From Bin87 sp963666865 (GTDB taxonomy: Bacteria; Chloroflexota; Dehalococcoidia; Lucifugimonadales; UBA3495): a DNA stretch of 64,000 nt. The notes under the pieces were generated by a model that was not told where the DNA came from, ran no database searches, and was given only the letters and a program-made list of their open reading frames with translations. Position 1 is the stretch's first letter, and each line of letters opens with the position of its first letter. The stretch spans positions 3,906,001-3,970,000 of the forward strand of contig OY763072.1 of the NCBI GenBank assembly GCA_963666865.1, in the 5' to 3' direction. A program made the position numbers and the translations under genes. Positions 43,122 through 53,382 of the stretch are shown here, one piece after another.

Positions 43122-43808
43122 ATGACGACCGCACCGAAACCGATTGCCGCCCCCGCCCCATCAGCGCCGGATGACGCTGGAATGGCTGAGCCGGCCGGAA
43201 CCATTCGGTTGAAATTGGCCGCGCTGGGCATCGACCACCGGGCGGCCGATTTTCCGGCCCGTTTCATCGAGTTCTGCGAACAGAACGACCGGTACGAAAT
43301 GGAAGTCAACGCCGCCGGAGAACTGCTGATACTGCCCATGACCGGATACCGAGGCAATAAACAAGAGAATTACATGAACCACTTCCTGGTCGGGTGGGAA
43401 CTGGCTAATGGCGGCAGCGCCTCATCTCAAACGGTCCGATTCCGCCTGCCGTCCGGTGAGATCCGTGGTCCCGATGCCGCGTGGATAACCCAGGAGCGAT
43501 TTGAAGCTTTGACCGAGGATGAGTGGAACCGGATAGTTGACGGCGCGCCCGATTTTGTGGTGGAGATACGTTCTCGCACCGACGCCCTGCGCCCCTTGCA
43601 GGACAAGATGACGCTGTGGATGGAGGGCGGCGCGCGATTAGGCTGGTTAATCGACGCCCGTGACGGACAGGTGTACGTCTATCGGGCCGGGCAGACGGAG
43701 CCGGAAGTATTGGACAACCCGGAGGCGTTGGAAGGCGAGGACGTGCTGCCTGGCTTCATCTTCCCGGTACGGCAGTACATTTTCGACCTGGCAGGACCGG
43801 AGGAGTAG
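43122..43808 (+). CDS. Uma2-family endonuclease-fold protein (tandem copy)
   Basis: 228-aa tandem duplicate of the preceding gene, 15 nt downstream, with the same core (RGPDAAWITQERFE, PDFVVEIRSRTDALRPLQDK, ARLGWLIDARDGQVYVYRAG). Long identical runs, for example in the leader and C-terminus, point to recent duplication. GAGAG precedes the ATG, and the stop lies 4 nt before folD, so it may be co-transcribed with folD. Confidence 0.85.
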   Translation: MTTAPKPIAAPAPSAPDDAGMAEPAGTIRLKLAALGIDHRAADFPARFIEFCEQNDRYEMEVNAAGELLILPMTGYRGNKQENYMNHFLVGWELANGGSASSQTVRFRLPSGEIRGPDAAWITQERFEALTEDEWNRIVDGAPDFVVEIRSRTDALRPLQDKMTLWMEGGARLGWLIDARDGQVYVYRAGQTEPEVLDNPEALEGEDVLPGFIFPVRQYIFDLAGPEE

Positions 43809-43812
43809 CAAC

Positions 43813-44748
43813 ATGGCGGCCCGCGTTCTCAACGGCAACGAGATAGCCGCCGAACTCCGGGCGGAGGTCGCGGTTAGCGCCGGCCAATTGGCCAGCACCT
43901 CCGGCGTCATACCGGGACTGGCCGCCGTGCTGGTCGGTGACGATCCCGCGTCCGCAGTTTACGTTCGCAACAAGGGCCGGGCCTGCGCCGAGGCCGGCAT
44001 ATTCTCCGAGATCTTTTACTGGCCCAGCCACGCCAGGCAGGACGACCTTCTGGCTTTCATCGACCGACTGAATGCCGACCCTCGCTTCCACGGCATATTG
44101 GTCCAACTGCCCCTGCCGGAACAGTTGGACGAAAACACCGTCATCCAGCGGGTTGACCCGCGCAAGGACGTGGACGGTCTGCACCCCGTGAACCAAGGCC
44201 GAGTGCTGCAAGGCGAGCCCGTATTCCTTCCGTGCACTCCTGCGGGAGTTCAGCAACTACTGCTCCGTTCGGGATATGACCCGGCCGGGAAGCACGTGGT
44301 CATCGTGGGCCGCAGCAACATAGTGGGCAAGCCCCTGGCGGCGTTGTTGATGCAGCGCACTCCCGGCGGCAACGCCACGGTGACGGTTTGCCATACTCGG
44401 ACCAGGGACTTGTCCGACATCACCCGAACGGCGGATATTCTGGTGGCGGCCATGGGCGTCCCGGGCGCTATCGGCGCGGACATGGTGCGCAAAGGCGCCG
44501 TAGTTGTCGATGTGGGCATCAACCGGGTGGACGACCCTTCGCGCCGCCGCGGCTATCGCCTGGTGGGCGACGTGGATTACCCAGCGGTGGCGGCCAAGGC
44601 TGAAGCCATCACTCCCGTTCCCGGCGGCATTGGGCCAATGACTATCGCCATGTTGCTGAGAAACACAGTGGAGGCGGCCCGCCGCACCGCCGCGGCGCTC
44701 AGCGACACGCTGGCGTCCGCCCTACGCAACACCGATGCGCACCAGTGA
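43813..44748 (+). CDS. folD: Bifunctional methylenetetrahydrofolate dehydrogenase/cyclohydrolase
   Basis: 311-aa cytoplasmic enzyme of one-carbon metabolism converting 5,10-methylene-THF to 10-formyl-THF with NADP. The catalytic Lys lies in SAVYVRNKGRACAEAGI, followed by GILVQLPLPEQLD, DPRKDVDGLHP, the NADP loop VGRSNIVGKPLA and the C-terminal PGGIGPMTIAMLL. GGAG precedes ATG 43813. The 3' end overlaps queA by 14 nt. Somewhat longer than usual (about 285-300) because of an Ala-rich tail. Confidence 0.95.
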   Translation: MAARVLNGNEIAAELRAEVAVSAGQLASTSGVIPGLAAVLVGDDPASAVYVRNKGRACAEAGIFSEIFYWPSHARQDDLLAFIDRLNADPRFHGILVQLPLPEQLDENTVIQRVDPRKDVDGLHPVNQGRVLQGEPVFLPCTPAGVQQLLLRSGYDPAGKHVVIVGRSNIVGKPLAALLMQRTPGGNATVTVCHTRTRDLSDITRTADILVAAMGVPGAIGADMVRKGAVVVDVGINRVDDPSRRRGYRLVGDVDYPAVAAKAEAITPVPGGIGPMTIAMLLRNTVEAARRTAAALSDTLASALRNTDAHQ

Positions 44749-45799
44749 TTTCGACTACTTTCTGCCGGAGGGACGCATCGCCCAAACTCCGGCGGAACCC
44801 AGGGATTCCTCGCGCCTGCTGGTGTTGGATCGCCATAAGCCGGGCGTCCACCCGTGGTCCGGAGTTATGGAACACCGGAAGTTTAGAGACCTCACTGAAT
44901 ACCTGCGTCCCGGCGACTTGATGGTATTCAACCGGAGCCGCGTGATACCAGCGCGGCTGTACGGCACGGAAACCCGTTCCGGCGCCCGCGTGGAAATCCT
45001 GCTGGTAAGACGGCAGTCGCCCGGCGTGTGGCAGGCGTTGGGACGGCCGGGGCGACGGCTGCGCGTGGGCGCGACGGTTTCCTTTGGCAGTGAAGGTGAA
45101 CCCGGCGCCACGGCGCGGGCGGAGGTTTTGGAAACCCACGACAACGGATTACGGGTGGTCAGGCTTTCCGATGAGTCGGCGCTGGATGGTCTGGGCGAAC
45201 TCCCACTGCCGCCCTACATCAAGGAGACGCCGTCCGATCCCGAGCGCTACCAGACCGTGTATGCCGACGCTCCCGGCAGCGTCGCTGCCCCCACGGCGGG
45301 ATTGCATTTCACCGATGAACTGCTGGGGGAGATACGGGGCTTCGGGGTTGCTACGGCATGGGTCACCCTCCACGTGGGTTTGGACACCTTCCGACCCATA
45401 CGCGGCGAGGACATCTCCGAACACAAAATCCATACTGAATGGTACGAACTGCCGGGAGAAACCGCCAACCTGATCAACGCCGCACGAAACGAGAACCGTC
45501 GCATCGTCGCCGTGGGAACCACCACCGTCCGGACCCTCGAGCAGGTGGGCCGCGACGCCCATCAGAAAGGCGTAAAGGAAATCTCGGCGACCACGGGCGA
45601 CGCCGACCTGTTTATCGTCCCCGGCCACCAATTCCGCCTGGTGGACGCCATGCTCACCAACTTCCACCTGCCTAGGTCCACTCTGCTGATGCTGGTGTCC
45701 GCCTTCGCCGGCCGGGAGCGTATCCTGGAGGCCTACGAAGCGGCGGTGCGGCGGGAATATCGGTTCTATTCCTTTGGCGACGCGATGCTGCTGCTCTAA
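44735..45799 (+). CDS. queA: S-adenosylmethionine:tRNA ribosyltransferase-isomerase
   Basis: 354-aa QueA, which transfers and rearranges the ribose of SAM onto 7-aminomethyl-7-deazaguanine in tRNA to give epoxyqueuosine. Family marks: FDYFLPEGRIAQTPAEPRDSS-type start (FDYFLPEGRIAQ), FNRSRVIPARLYG, PLPPYIKE, AAPTAGLHFT, HVGLDTFRPI, HKIHTEWYELP and NFHLPRSTLLMLVSAF. It overlaps folD at its start. QueG for the next step is at 58340-59509. Confidence 0.95.
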   Translation: MRTSDFDYFLPEGRIAQTPAEPRDSSRLLVLDRHKPGVHPWSGVMEHRKFRDLTEYLRPGDLMVFNRSRVIPARLYGTETRSGARVEILLVRRQSPGVWQALGRPGRRLRVGATVSFGSEGEPGATARAEVLETHDNGLRVVRLSDESALDGLGELPLPPYIKETPSDPERYQTVYADAPGSVAAPTAGLHFTDELLGEIRGFGVATAWVTLHVGLDTFRPIRGEDISEHKIHTEWYELPGETANLINAARNENRRIVAVGTTTVRTLEQVGRDAHQKGVKEISATTGDADLFIVPGHQFRLVDAMLTNFHLPRSTLLMLVSAFAGRERILEAYEAAVRREYRFYSFGDAMLLL

Positions 45800-46365
45800 T
45801 CCCGGCGCGGGCCAAAAGCAAAGATGTCGGCCACTGGACAAGTGAAGCCGGGCAGCACCGGTTCCCCAACGAGTGTATCTTCTATGCCGTAACGCACCAC
45901 TAAACCGTCTTCGTGGTGCGCGTACACTTCCTCGGTTTCGGGATACGCCACCAGCACCAAGCGGACGCCGGCGTCCAGCCACATCTGGGTTTTGGCGTCG
46001 ATGTCCGGCTGCCGGTCGCTGGGCGAAACTACTTCCGCCACGAGGTCGGGAATTACGTCAGCGAAACCCCTCAACGGCGGAGGCTGTGCTGCCCGTTCGT
46101 AAGATATAAACCCGTAGTCGGGCGCTCGTATTGTATCGGGGTCTCGCTCAATATGTATGCCCGCATCTGCGCCTACGTCATGACCCAAGTCCTGATCTTC
46201 CACGAAGTTGCCGATCCGGCGTCCGAACCGCATCGCTACTCTGCTTGGATTGTGGCTTGTCGGCGGCACTTCAATCAGCTCCCCCCGGATGAGTTCGTAG
46301 CGCTTGCCATCGTCGGGCATGGCGAGCAAATCGTCGGCGGTGAGCAGTTTTTTGGCGGTGGTCAT
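45796..46365 (-). CDS. Uma2-family endonuclease-fold protein (third copy)
   Basis: 189-aa Uma2 protein of a more typical length than the two at 42-43 kb. It starts LLTADDLLAMPDDGKRYELI with RGELIEVPPTS; core residues are Asp in RAPDYGFISYER, Glu in PDLVAEVVSPSDR and KTQMWLDAGVRLVLVAYP. GGAGG precedes the ATG at 46365. It is convergent with queA and their ends overlap by 4 nt. Confidence 0.85.
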   Translation of the reverse strand: MTTAKKLLTADDLLAMPDDGKRYELIRGELIEVPPTSHNPSRVAMRFGRRIGNFVEDQDLGHDVGADAGIHIERDPDTIRAPDYGFISYERAAQPPPLRGFADVIPDLVAEVVSPSDRQPDIDAKTQMWLDAGVRLVLVAYPETEEVYAHHEDGLVVRYGIEDTLVGEPVLPGFTCPVADIFAFGPRRD

Positions 46366-46512
46366 TGCCCTACCTCCCCATGAGGCGGACCGTCCAGTTT
46401 GTTACGTCGCATTGTAGCACGGGCGTCGTTCCGGTTAGCGTATCGGATGGCTGATATACTCAACCCACACCACCATGCAACGTACAAGCAACCCAAACAG
46501 GAGACCACGAAA

Positions 46513-46953
46513 ATGGTTACGCCCACAGGCAACGGCACTTGGTATAGTGTTGACAAACAAGAGCACGACCGAAGGTACTGGCTAAATCCCCGAGGTTGGC
46601 AGGAAAGATTCGGTGCCCAATTCCCCAGTTGGGCGATGATTGTAGATTCCGCACTATCTGACAACCGGACTCCTGCAAATTTGAAGATTGCTCAAAAGCA
46701 AATGCTGGTTTATGGCCTGCGAAAATGCGGTATGAAACATCGCGTCGCTTGCATAGTCGCCGGTGTGAGTGACAAGGCTGGCAAAAATGCCGTTCGTGTA
46801 GTACGAAACGCGCATCCTGACGTCACTGACCTCGTCAGGTTAGGTTTCACCAGCGTACATGATGCAATGCAGGTAATGGACTTGCCCGCCTCAGTTCAAC
46901 AAGCAGCAGCGGCCGAAGTCTGGATAAGGAAGAATACTCAACGGCAGTTTTAA
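46513..46953 (+). CDS. Unknown protein at the truncated end of mcrB
   Basis: 146-aa protein I do not recognise. It starts MVTPTGNGTWYSVDKQEHDR after AGGAG; an earlier in-frame ATG is at 46447. It is hydrophilic and helical, with a Lys/Gly/Val-rich middle (KQMLVYGLRKCGMKHRVACIVAGVSDKAGK). Base composition is clearly more AT-rich than the flanking folD/queA genes, which suggests transfer. It abuts the McrB remnant in the same frame after a TAA, so it may have arrived with the event that removed the front of mcrB. Confidence 0.55.
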   Translation: MVTPTGNGTWYSVDKQEHDRRYWLNPRGWQERFGAQFPSWAMIVDSALSDNRTPANLKIAQKQMLVYGLRKCGMKHRVACIVAGVSDKAGKNAVRVVRNAHPDVTDLVRLGFTSVHDAMQVMDLPASVQQAAAAEVWIRKNTQRQF

Positions 46954-46965
46954 ATTAGGTCAAGC

Positions 46966-47205
46966 TTTTATCTGAAGTTGAACCAGCTGAACGCGCAAAT
47001 CGCCGCCGACCGCAACTTGGGCTAGCAGTTCCGCATCGGCCACAGCCACGTCACGCCACCGCCTAGTGCTGTGGTCGCCGACCCGGCGAAATGGTTCGCC
47101 CAGATTGTCGAAACCGGGATTGCCCCGTTGCTCTGCGAATATTGGTTTGACGACCCGGACAAAGCCGACGCTGCCAGGACGGAGTTGCTGAGTGGCCTAC
47201 CGTGA
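46966..47205 (+). pseudogene. mcrB: McrB C-terminal remnant
   Basis: About 80 codons matching the end of McrB-type GTPase/AAA+ proteins: LNQLNAQIAADRNLG, then TAG at 47023-47025, then QFRIGHSHVTP, WFAQIVETGIAPLLCEYWFD and ARTELLSGLP followed by TGA. The AAA+ motor and DNA-binding parts are missing. The in-frame UAG and the absent N-terminus show that this subunit is dead, although McrC downstream is intact. Confidence 0.75.
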
Positions 47206-47236
47206 TAGCGACAGTCTTCGGCATTCGGCTCCACTG

Positions 47237-47265
47237 TTGACAGGCGCGGTCGCCGAGCCTATCGT
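47237..47265 (+). promoter_or_regulatory. Sigma70-type promoter, leaderless arrangement
   Basis: TTGACA (47237-47242), a 17-bp spacer and TATCGT (47260-47265) lie 6 nt before the ATG at 47272. The transcript would start at or next to the start codon, and no ribosome site is present. Confidence 0.6.
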
Positions 47266-47271
47266 CGCACC

Positions 47272-47499
47272 ATGATGAACTGGCTTACGGCGATATTGAC
47301 AACCATAGGCATGGTTGGCGCCGCAGTATGCTTATCGGCGGTTGTGGTCGTTACGGCTTGGCTGATCGGCAATTACGGCTTTGATCGAATATTGCAAATC
47401 GCGAGCCCTATGATGACCGTTGCCGCATTTCTGTCTCTCCTGACCCTGTATATTCGCCCCAAGCGTCAGCGGATTCCACGCTGTGTTGAGCGCCGCTAA
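47272..47499 (+). CDS. Small two-helix membrane protein in the McrBC locus
   Basis: 75-aa protein with two transmembrane helices (about 5-33 and 40-60) and a basic C-terminus (RPKRQRIPRCVERR). It is placed between the McrB remnant and mcrC, overlapping the mcrC start by 17 nt. It has its own promoter-like sequence with a leaderless start. Unknown function; small membrane proteins are not a usual part of McrBC. Confidence 0.5.
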   Translation: MMNWLTAILTTIGMVGAAVCLSAVVVVTAWLIGNYGFDRILQIASPMMTVAAFLSLLTLYIRPKRQRIPRCVERR

Positions 47500-48634
47500 C
47501 CGGACCTCCACCCCGGCAACCCTCGGCTTCATCGGCCGGATCCCGGTCCGAAACATCTGGTTGCTCCTGCTATACGCCTCCCAGTTGTACAAAGAGTTGC
47601 CGGAGGCCCGTCGCGTCGCGTTGGAGGACGCGCCCGACGACATACCGGAGTTGGTGGCTGAAATCCTGGCCAACGCGGTGGAACGGCGGCTGCGGCGGAA
47701 CCTCAGCTTTGGCTATGAGCGGCGGATGACCGACCTCAACCGGGTGCGCGGTCGGATCGATGCGCTCCGCACCGAGCGGCGGCAGTTGCTCCAACGGGGG
47801 CGCGTGGCGTGCGTGTTTGACGAGCTTACCGTCGATACGCCGCGCAACCGCTACGTAAAAGCAGCGCTTCTCAAGCTGGGCCAGGTCGTCAAGGACACGG
47901 CATCGTCGCGTCGCTGCTACAACCTCGCCGCCAGATTGGAGCGGGCCGGCGTGTCCAGCGACTGGGATGCTGGCCGGAACGGTCGGCATCCGCCTCCTGA
48001 TGCGTTGGGGTGGATGGAATCTCAAGAGCGGCGGATGCTGGCAGCGGCGCGGCTGGCGTTCGACCTTGCTTTCCCGACTGAACAGGCCGGACGGAACCTT
48101 TTGGCAACACCTGATCGGGAAGCAAACAAAGGCTGGAAACTGTACGAAGACGCGGTGGCCGGTTTCTACGATGCGGCGCTATCCCATCTTGGCTGGAAGG
48201 TAGAGCGTCAAAGTCATATCCGGTGGCCATTGGAAAATCCTAGTTCCCTGCTCGGAGAGATGATGCCGAGGATGAAAACGGACGTCGCGCTGGAACGCGG
48301 GAGCCGGCGTATCATCATTGACACCAAGTTCATGGAAATGCTGACCTCCAACCAATACGCGCAACTGAAGATGAACAGCGACAACATTTACCAAATCTAT
48401 GCCTATCTGCGTTCGCAGGAACGTGCTGACGACCTGCTGTCCAAGACCTCCACCGGCATCTTGCTGTATCCGTCCCTCGACGTCGACTACGATGAGGCGG
48501 CAACCATACAGAGCCACGAAATCCGTTTCGCAACGGTGGACCTGACCGCCGATAGCCGTACCATCAGGCGCCAACTGCTGCGGATTGTTGCCGCTGCACC
48601 CGCAACCAGCGGCGTAGGCGGGCCGGCCGAGTGA
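47483..48634 (+). CDS. mcrC: McrC-like subunit of a 5-methylcytosine restriction system
   Basis: 383-aa McrBC-system nuclease subunit (PF10117-type). The start region GFIGRIPVRNIWLLLLYASQ is diagnostic of this family. The nuclease core near the C-terminus has PRMKTDVALERGSRRIIIDTKFM, with Asp and D-x-K-type residues as in McrC. A GTG start at 47483 is used. McrC needs the McrB motor, of which only a remnant is left upstream, so restriction of methylated DNA is probably lost unless another McrB exists elsewhere. Confidence 0.85.
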   Translation: MLSAANRTSTPATLGFIGRIPVRNIWLLLLYASQLYKELPEARRVALEDAPDDIPELVAEILANAVERRLRRNLSFGYERRMTDLNRVRGRIDALRTERRQLLQRGRVACVFDELTVDTPRNRYVKAALLKLGQVVKDTASSRRCYNLAARLERAGVSSDWDAGRNGRHPPPDALGWMESQERRMLAAARLAFDLAFPTEQAGRNLLATPDREANKGWKLYEDAVAGFYDAALSHLGWKVERQSHIRWPLENPSSLLGEMMPRMKTDVALERGSRRIIIDTKFMEMLTSNQYAQLKMNSDNIYQIYAYLRSQERADDLLSKTSTGILLYPSLDVDYDEAATIQSHEIRFATVDLTADSRTIRRQLLRIVAAAPATSGVGGPAE

Positions 48635-48649
48635 CCGACGTTCCCGCCC

Positions 48650-48678
48650 TTGCCCCCTTTCGGCGGCGATGCTATAAT
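48650..48678 (+). promoter_or_regulatory. Promoter of the nusA operon
   Basis: TTGCCC (48650-48655), a 17-bp spacer and a perfect TATAAT (48673-48678). It gives a leader of about 155 nt before nusA. Confidence 0.7.
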
Positions 48679-48758
48679 GCCCGCACATCACGCCCTGGTG
48701 TAGGATTCGGTTGCGTTTGGTTGCCGGGCCTGCAGCAAGTGGTTACGAGGTTTTGCAG

Positions 48759-48785
48759 AGCGGGGCGGACACCCGCTTTATTTTT
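48759..48785 (+). terminator. Intrinsic-terminator-like hairpin in the nusA leader
   Basis: AGCGGG (48759-48764) pairs with CCCGCT (48772-48777) and is followed by TTATTTTT. It lies about 80 nt after the predicted transcript start and about 55 nt before nusA, so it could act as an attenuator that lets NusA levels tune its own operon. Confidence 0.45.
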
Positions 48786-48839
48786 GCGATTCTCGCAAGG
48801 ACAGAAATTGATCGATAGCATAGCCGGCGGAGGACGACG

Positions 48840-50660
48840 ATGAAAAGCGACTTCATGATGGCGTTGAATCAGCTATCCGCCGAGCGTGGCTTGCGCAAGG
48901 AACTGGTGCTTGACAAGGTGGAGGTCGCCCTGGCCACCGCTTTCCGCCGGGATCGGGTGGCCGGTTCCCAGAACCTGTCGGTGAAACTCAATCCGAACAC
49001 CGGCGACATCAGCATCTTTCCTCTCCTCAGCGTTGTGGAAGAGATCGAAGACCCGGAGACCGAGATCATCCTGGCCGATGCTTTGAAAATCGCGCCCAAC
49101 GCGGAGATCGGCAGCGAGATTTCCGAGACCCATGAGGTCGAGTATGACACCAGCCGTATCTCGGCGCAGACCGCTCGGCAGGTGCTGATGCAGGGGCTCC
49201 GGGAGGCCGAGCGCGAAAAGATCTTCGAGGAGTATTCCTCCTACGAGGGCGAAATAATCAGTGGCAACATCGAGAGCATAGAAAAAGGCCCCACGGTATT
49301 CGTCAACCTGAACCCGCACCAGGCCCAGAATCAGAACCGCGCCCGGGGCATCATGCGCCCGGATCACCAGGTGCATAACGAACGATACCGCAAGGGCCAG
49401 AACCTCAAGGTCCTGCTGGTGGAAGTTCAGCAGACCACGCGCGGGCCGGAAGTGATCGTAAGCCGCTCCCATCGGGACCTACTGCGTCGGCTGATGGAGG
49501 CGGAAGTGCCCGAAATCAGCAACGGAACCGTGGAGATTCGCGCCATTGCCCGGGACCCCGGCGTGCGCAGCAAGGTGGCGGTGGCGTCCCACCAGGAGGG
49601 CGTTGACCCCGTCGGCTCCTGCATCGGACTCCGGGGCAACCGGATCCAGAGCATCGTCAACGAATTACAGGGCGAGAAGATCGACGTCATCGAATGGAAC
49701 GGCGACGCCGGCGAACTGATCAGAAGGGCGCTCAGTCCGGCGGAAGTGCAGGCGGTAGAAACCGATCAGGCCGAGAAGACCGCCTATGTGGTGGTGCCCG
49801 AGAGTCAAATGTCCCTGGCCATCGGGCGGGACGGCCAGAATGCCCGGCTGGCGGCGCGGCTGTCCGGCTGGAGGCTCGATATCAAGAACGTGGAGCAATG
49901 GGAAGCTCTACGCGCCGCCCGAGCCGCCGAGGCGGCACGCATCGCCGCTGAAGAGGCGGCGCTCATCGCCCAGCGGGAGGCGGCGGAACGGGCTGCGGCC
50001 GAGGAAGCGGCGGCCGCCGCTGCTGCCGAAGCGGAGGCGGAGGCCATTCGAGCAGTGGGCGAATCCGGCGATATCGCTATCGCGGAGGTCGAGCCGGCAA
50101 CGCTGCCGGAACTCGAAACGGTGGCGGATGTCGTCGAAATGGAAGTCGCAACGCCGGTTGAGGATGAAGTTCCCGCCGCCGCGGACGTAGATGTATTGGA
50201 GCCGGTTGCCGAAGCCTTGCCCGAAATCGCCATCGTCCCGCCGGCTCCGGCTGAACCGGAAATCGACGAGGACGCGCTGCTGGAAGCCCTCATGGCCGAA
50301 GAAGAGGCGGCGGCCGCAGCGGCGGCGGCCGCAGCGGCTCAGGAACCGGCGGTCCCGGCCGAACCCATTGGCCTGAGCGTCGATGACCTGGACAGCCTGA
50401 CCATTGACGACGTAATCGAGGATGAAGACGACGAACTCGATTACGAAGACGATTACGACGAGGAAGAACCGGACGAAGATATGGCCGACCTGCTGGCAGG
50501 ACTGCCCAGTCTGGCGCCGGACGCTGGCAAGATCCGGTTTGCGGAAGACATCGTGGGCGAATTCAGAGGCGGGGACCGACGCCGGCGACGCGGTGGCGGC
50601 GCGAACCGTCGCGGCGGCAACGTACCGGGCGCACGCGGTCCTGGTCCTCGTCGCCGGTAA
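48840..50660 (+). CDS. nusA: Transcription termination/antitermination factor NusA with long acidic C-terminus
   Basis: 606-aa NusA, which binds RNA polymerase and nascent RNA. N-terminal domain about 1-130; S1 domain about 135-200; KH1 and KH2 follow (RDPGVRSKVAVASHQEGVDP, GLRGNRIQSIVNEL, SQMSLAIGRDGQNARLAA, about 235-345). The remaining 250 residues are unusual: an Ala/Glu coiled stretch, an Asp/Glu-rich segment (IEDEDDELDYEDDYDEEEPD) and a final Arg/Gly-rich tail. Typical NusA is 350-500 residues. GGAGG precedes the ATG. First gene of nusA-ylxR-infB-rbfA-truB; rimP, often upstream, is absent here. Confidence 0.95.
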   Translation: MKSDFMMALNQLSAERGLRKELVLDKVEVALATAFRRDRVAGSQNLSVKLNPNTGDISIFPLLSVVEEIEDPETEIILADALKIAPNAEIGSEISETHEVEYDTSRISAQTARQVLMQGLREAEREKIFEEYSSYEGEIISGNIESIEKGPTVFVNLNPHQAQNQNRARGIMRPDHQVHNERYRKGQNLKVLLVEVQQTTRGPEVIVSRSHRDLLRRLMEAEVPEISNGTVEIRAIARDPGVRSKVAVASHQEGVDPVGSCIGLRGNRIQSIVNELQGEKIDVIEWNGDAGELIRRALSPAEVQAVETDQAEKTAYVVVPESQMSLAIGRDGQNARLAARLSGWRLDIKNVEQWEALRAARAAEAARIAAEEAALIAQREAAERAAAEEAAAAAAAEAEAEAIRAVGESGDIAIAEVEPATLPELETVADVVEMEVATPVEDEVPAAADVDVLEPVAEALPEIAIVPPAPAEPEIDEDALLEALMAEEEAAAAAAAAAAAQEPAVPAEPIGLSVDDLDSLTIDDVIEDEDDELDYEDDYDEEEPDEDMADLLAGLPSLAPDAGKIRFAEDIVGEFRGGDRRRRRGGGANRRGGNVPGARGPGPRRR

Positions 50661-50671
50661 ACCGTCATTAG

Positions 50672-51055
50672 TTGGCGTCAGCGACGCTTCGGAAACCGCC
50701 CACGGATCGGATATCCCCCATTCCAAGAGAGCGACATATCCCGGAACGCAGTTGCATCGCCTGTGGCCGCAAAAGGGCCAAGGGCGATTTGACTCGGCTG
50801 GTGCGCACGCCGGACGGCTTGGTGCGTCCCGACCCCACCGGGCGAAGCAATGGGCGCGGCGCCTACCTCTGCCGTCAGGCGTCGTGTTGGGAAAAGGGCC
50901 TGGTTCGTCGGACCCTGGAACGCAGTTTCCGTGGCCCCGTGGCCAGTGATGACCTGGAAGCCCTGAAGCTGTATTTTATCGAAACCGTCGCGTCCGGCGG
51001 TGCATCCGCCGGATCCGGGGCCGCTTCGTTGTCGGCCCGGGGAGGGGAACGATAG
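50672..51055 (+). CDS. ylxR: YlxR-family RNA-binding protein (DUF448)
   Basis: 127-aa small protein of the YlxR family found between nusA and infB in many bacteria. Marks: RSCIACGRKRAKGDLTRLVR, a second Cys pair in GRGAYLCRQASC, and the helix KGLVRRTLERSF. The only good start in frame is TTG 50672; the roughly 25-residue leader before the first Cys is weakly conserved and the true start may be later. It lies 11 nt after nusA. Confidence 0.85.
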   Translation: MASATLRKPPTDRISPIPRERHIPERSCIACGRKRAKGDLTRLVRTPDGLVRPDPTGRSNGRGAYLCRQASCWEKGLVRRTLERSFRGPVASDDLEALKLYFIETVASGGASAGSGAASLSARGGER

Positions 51056-51110
51056 CAGCGCCCCGCCGTCCGGCCCGGCGCGCTCCGGTTCCCAGGAGGA
51101 GGTGACAATC

Positions 51111-52958
<1,848 letters not shown>

Positions 52959-52982
52959 ACCGACGACCTGCCGGGGGGAATC

Positions 52983-53378
52983 ATGGTCGACCGCAGGCGC
53001 ATCGAGCGAGTGAACGGGCTGCTCCGTGAGGAGATCTCCGCCCTTATCGCATCACACGTCAACGACCCACGGCTCAAAGGGATCATCACCATCACCCGGG
53101 TGCAAACCGGATCCGACCTGCGCAATGCCCGAGTGTACGTCAGCGTAATGGGCAATGAGGCCGTCCGGCAAGAGGCCTTGGCAGGCATCCAATCCTCCGC
53201 GTCATACTTGCGACGCGAACTGCGGGATCGGGTCGCGTTGCGCTACGTACCGTTCCTGAAATTCGCGCTGGACGATGCGATGCTGGAGGCGGACCGCGTG
53301 ATGGGCATCATCGATAGTCTGGAAGTGCCTGAGGAGTCCGAAGGCGAGGAAACGGCATGGGCCAGGGGACGTGCCTGA
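52983..53378 (+). CDS. rbfA: Ribosome-binding factor A
   Basis: 131-aa RbfA, needed for 16S rRNA 5'-end maturation and 30S cold adaptation. KH-fold marks: RIERVNGLLREEISALI, DPRLKGIITITRVQTGSDLRNARVYVSV, and LRRELRDRVALRYVPFLKF. GGGGG-type site before the ATG; 24 nt after infB and overlapped or abutted by truB. Confidence 0.95.
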   Translation: MVDRRRIERVNGLLREEISALIASHVNDPRLKGIITITRVQTGSDLRNARVYVSVMGNEAVRQEALAGIQSSASYLRRELRDRVALRYVPFLKFALDDAMLEADRVMGIIDSLEVPEESEGEETAWARGRA

Positions 53379-53382
53379 CGTT

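Noticed and set aside
48631..48843. Possible small gene (rimP?) between mcrC and nusA
   Set aside because: The 70-codon frame does not resemble RimP and lies over the promoter and leader hairpin.
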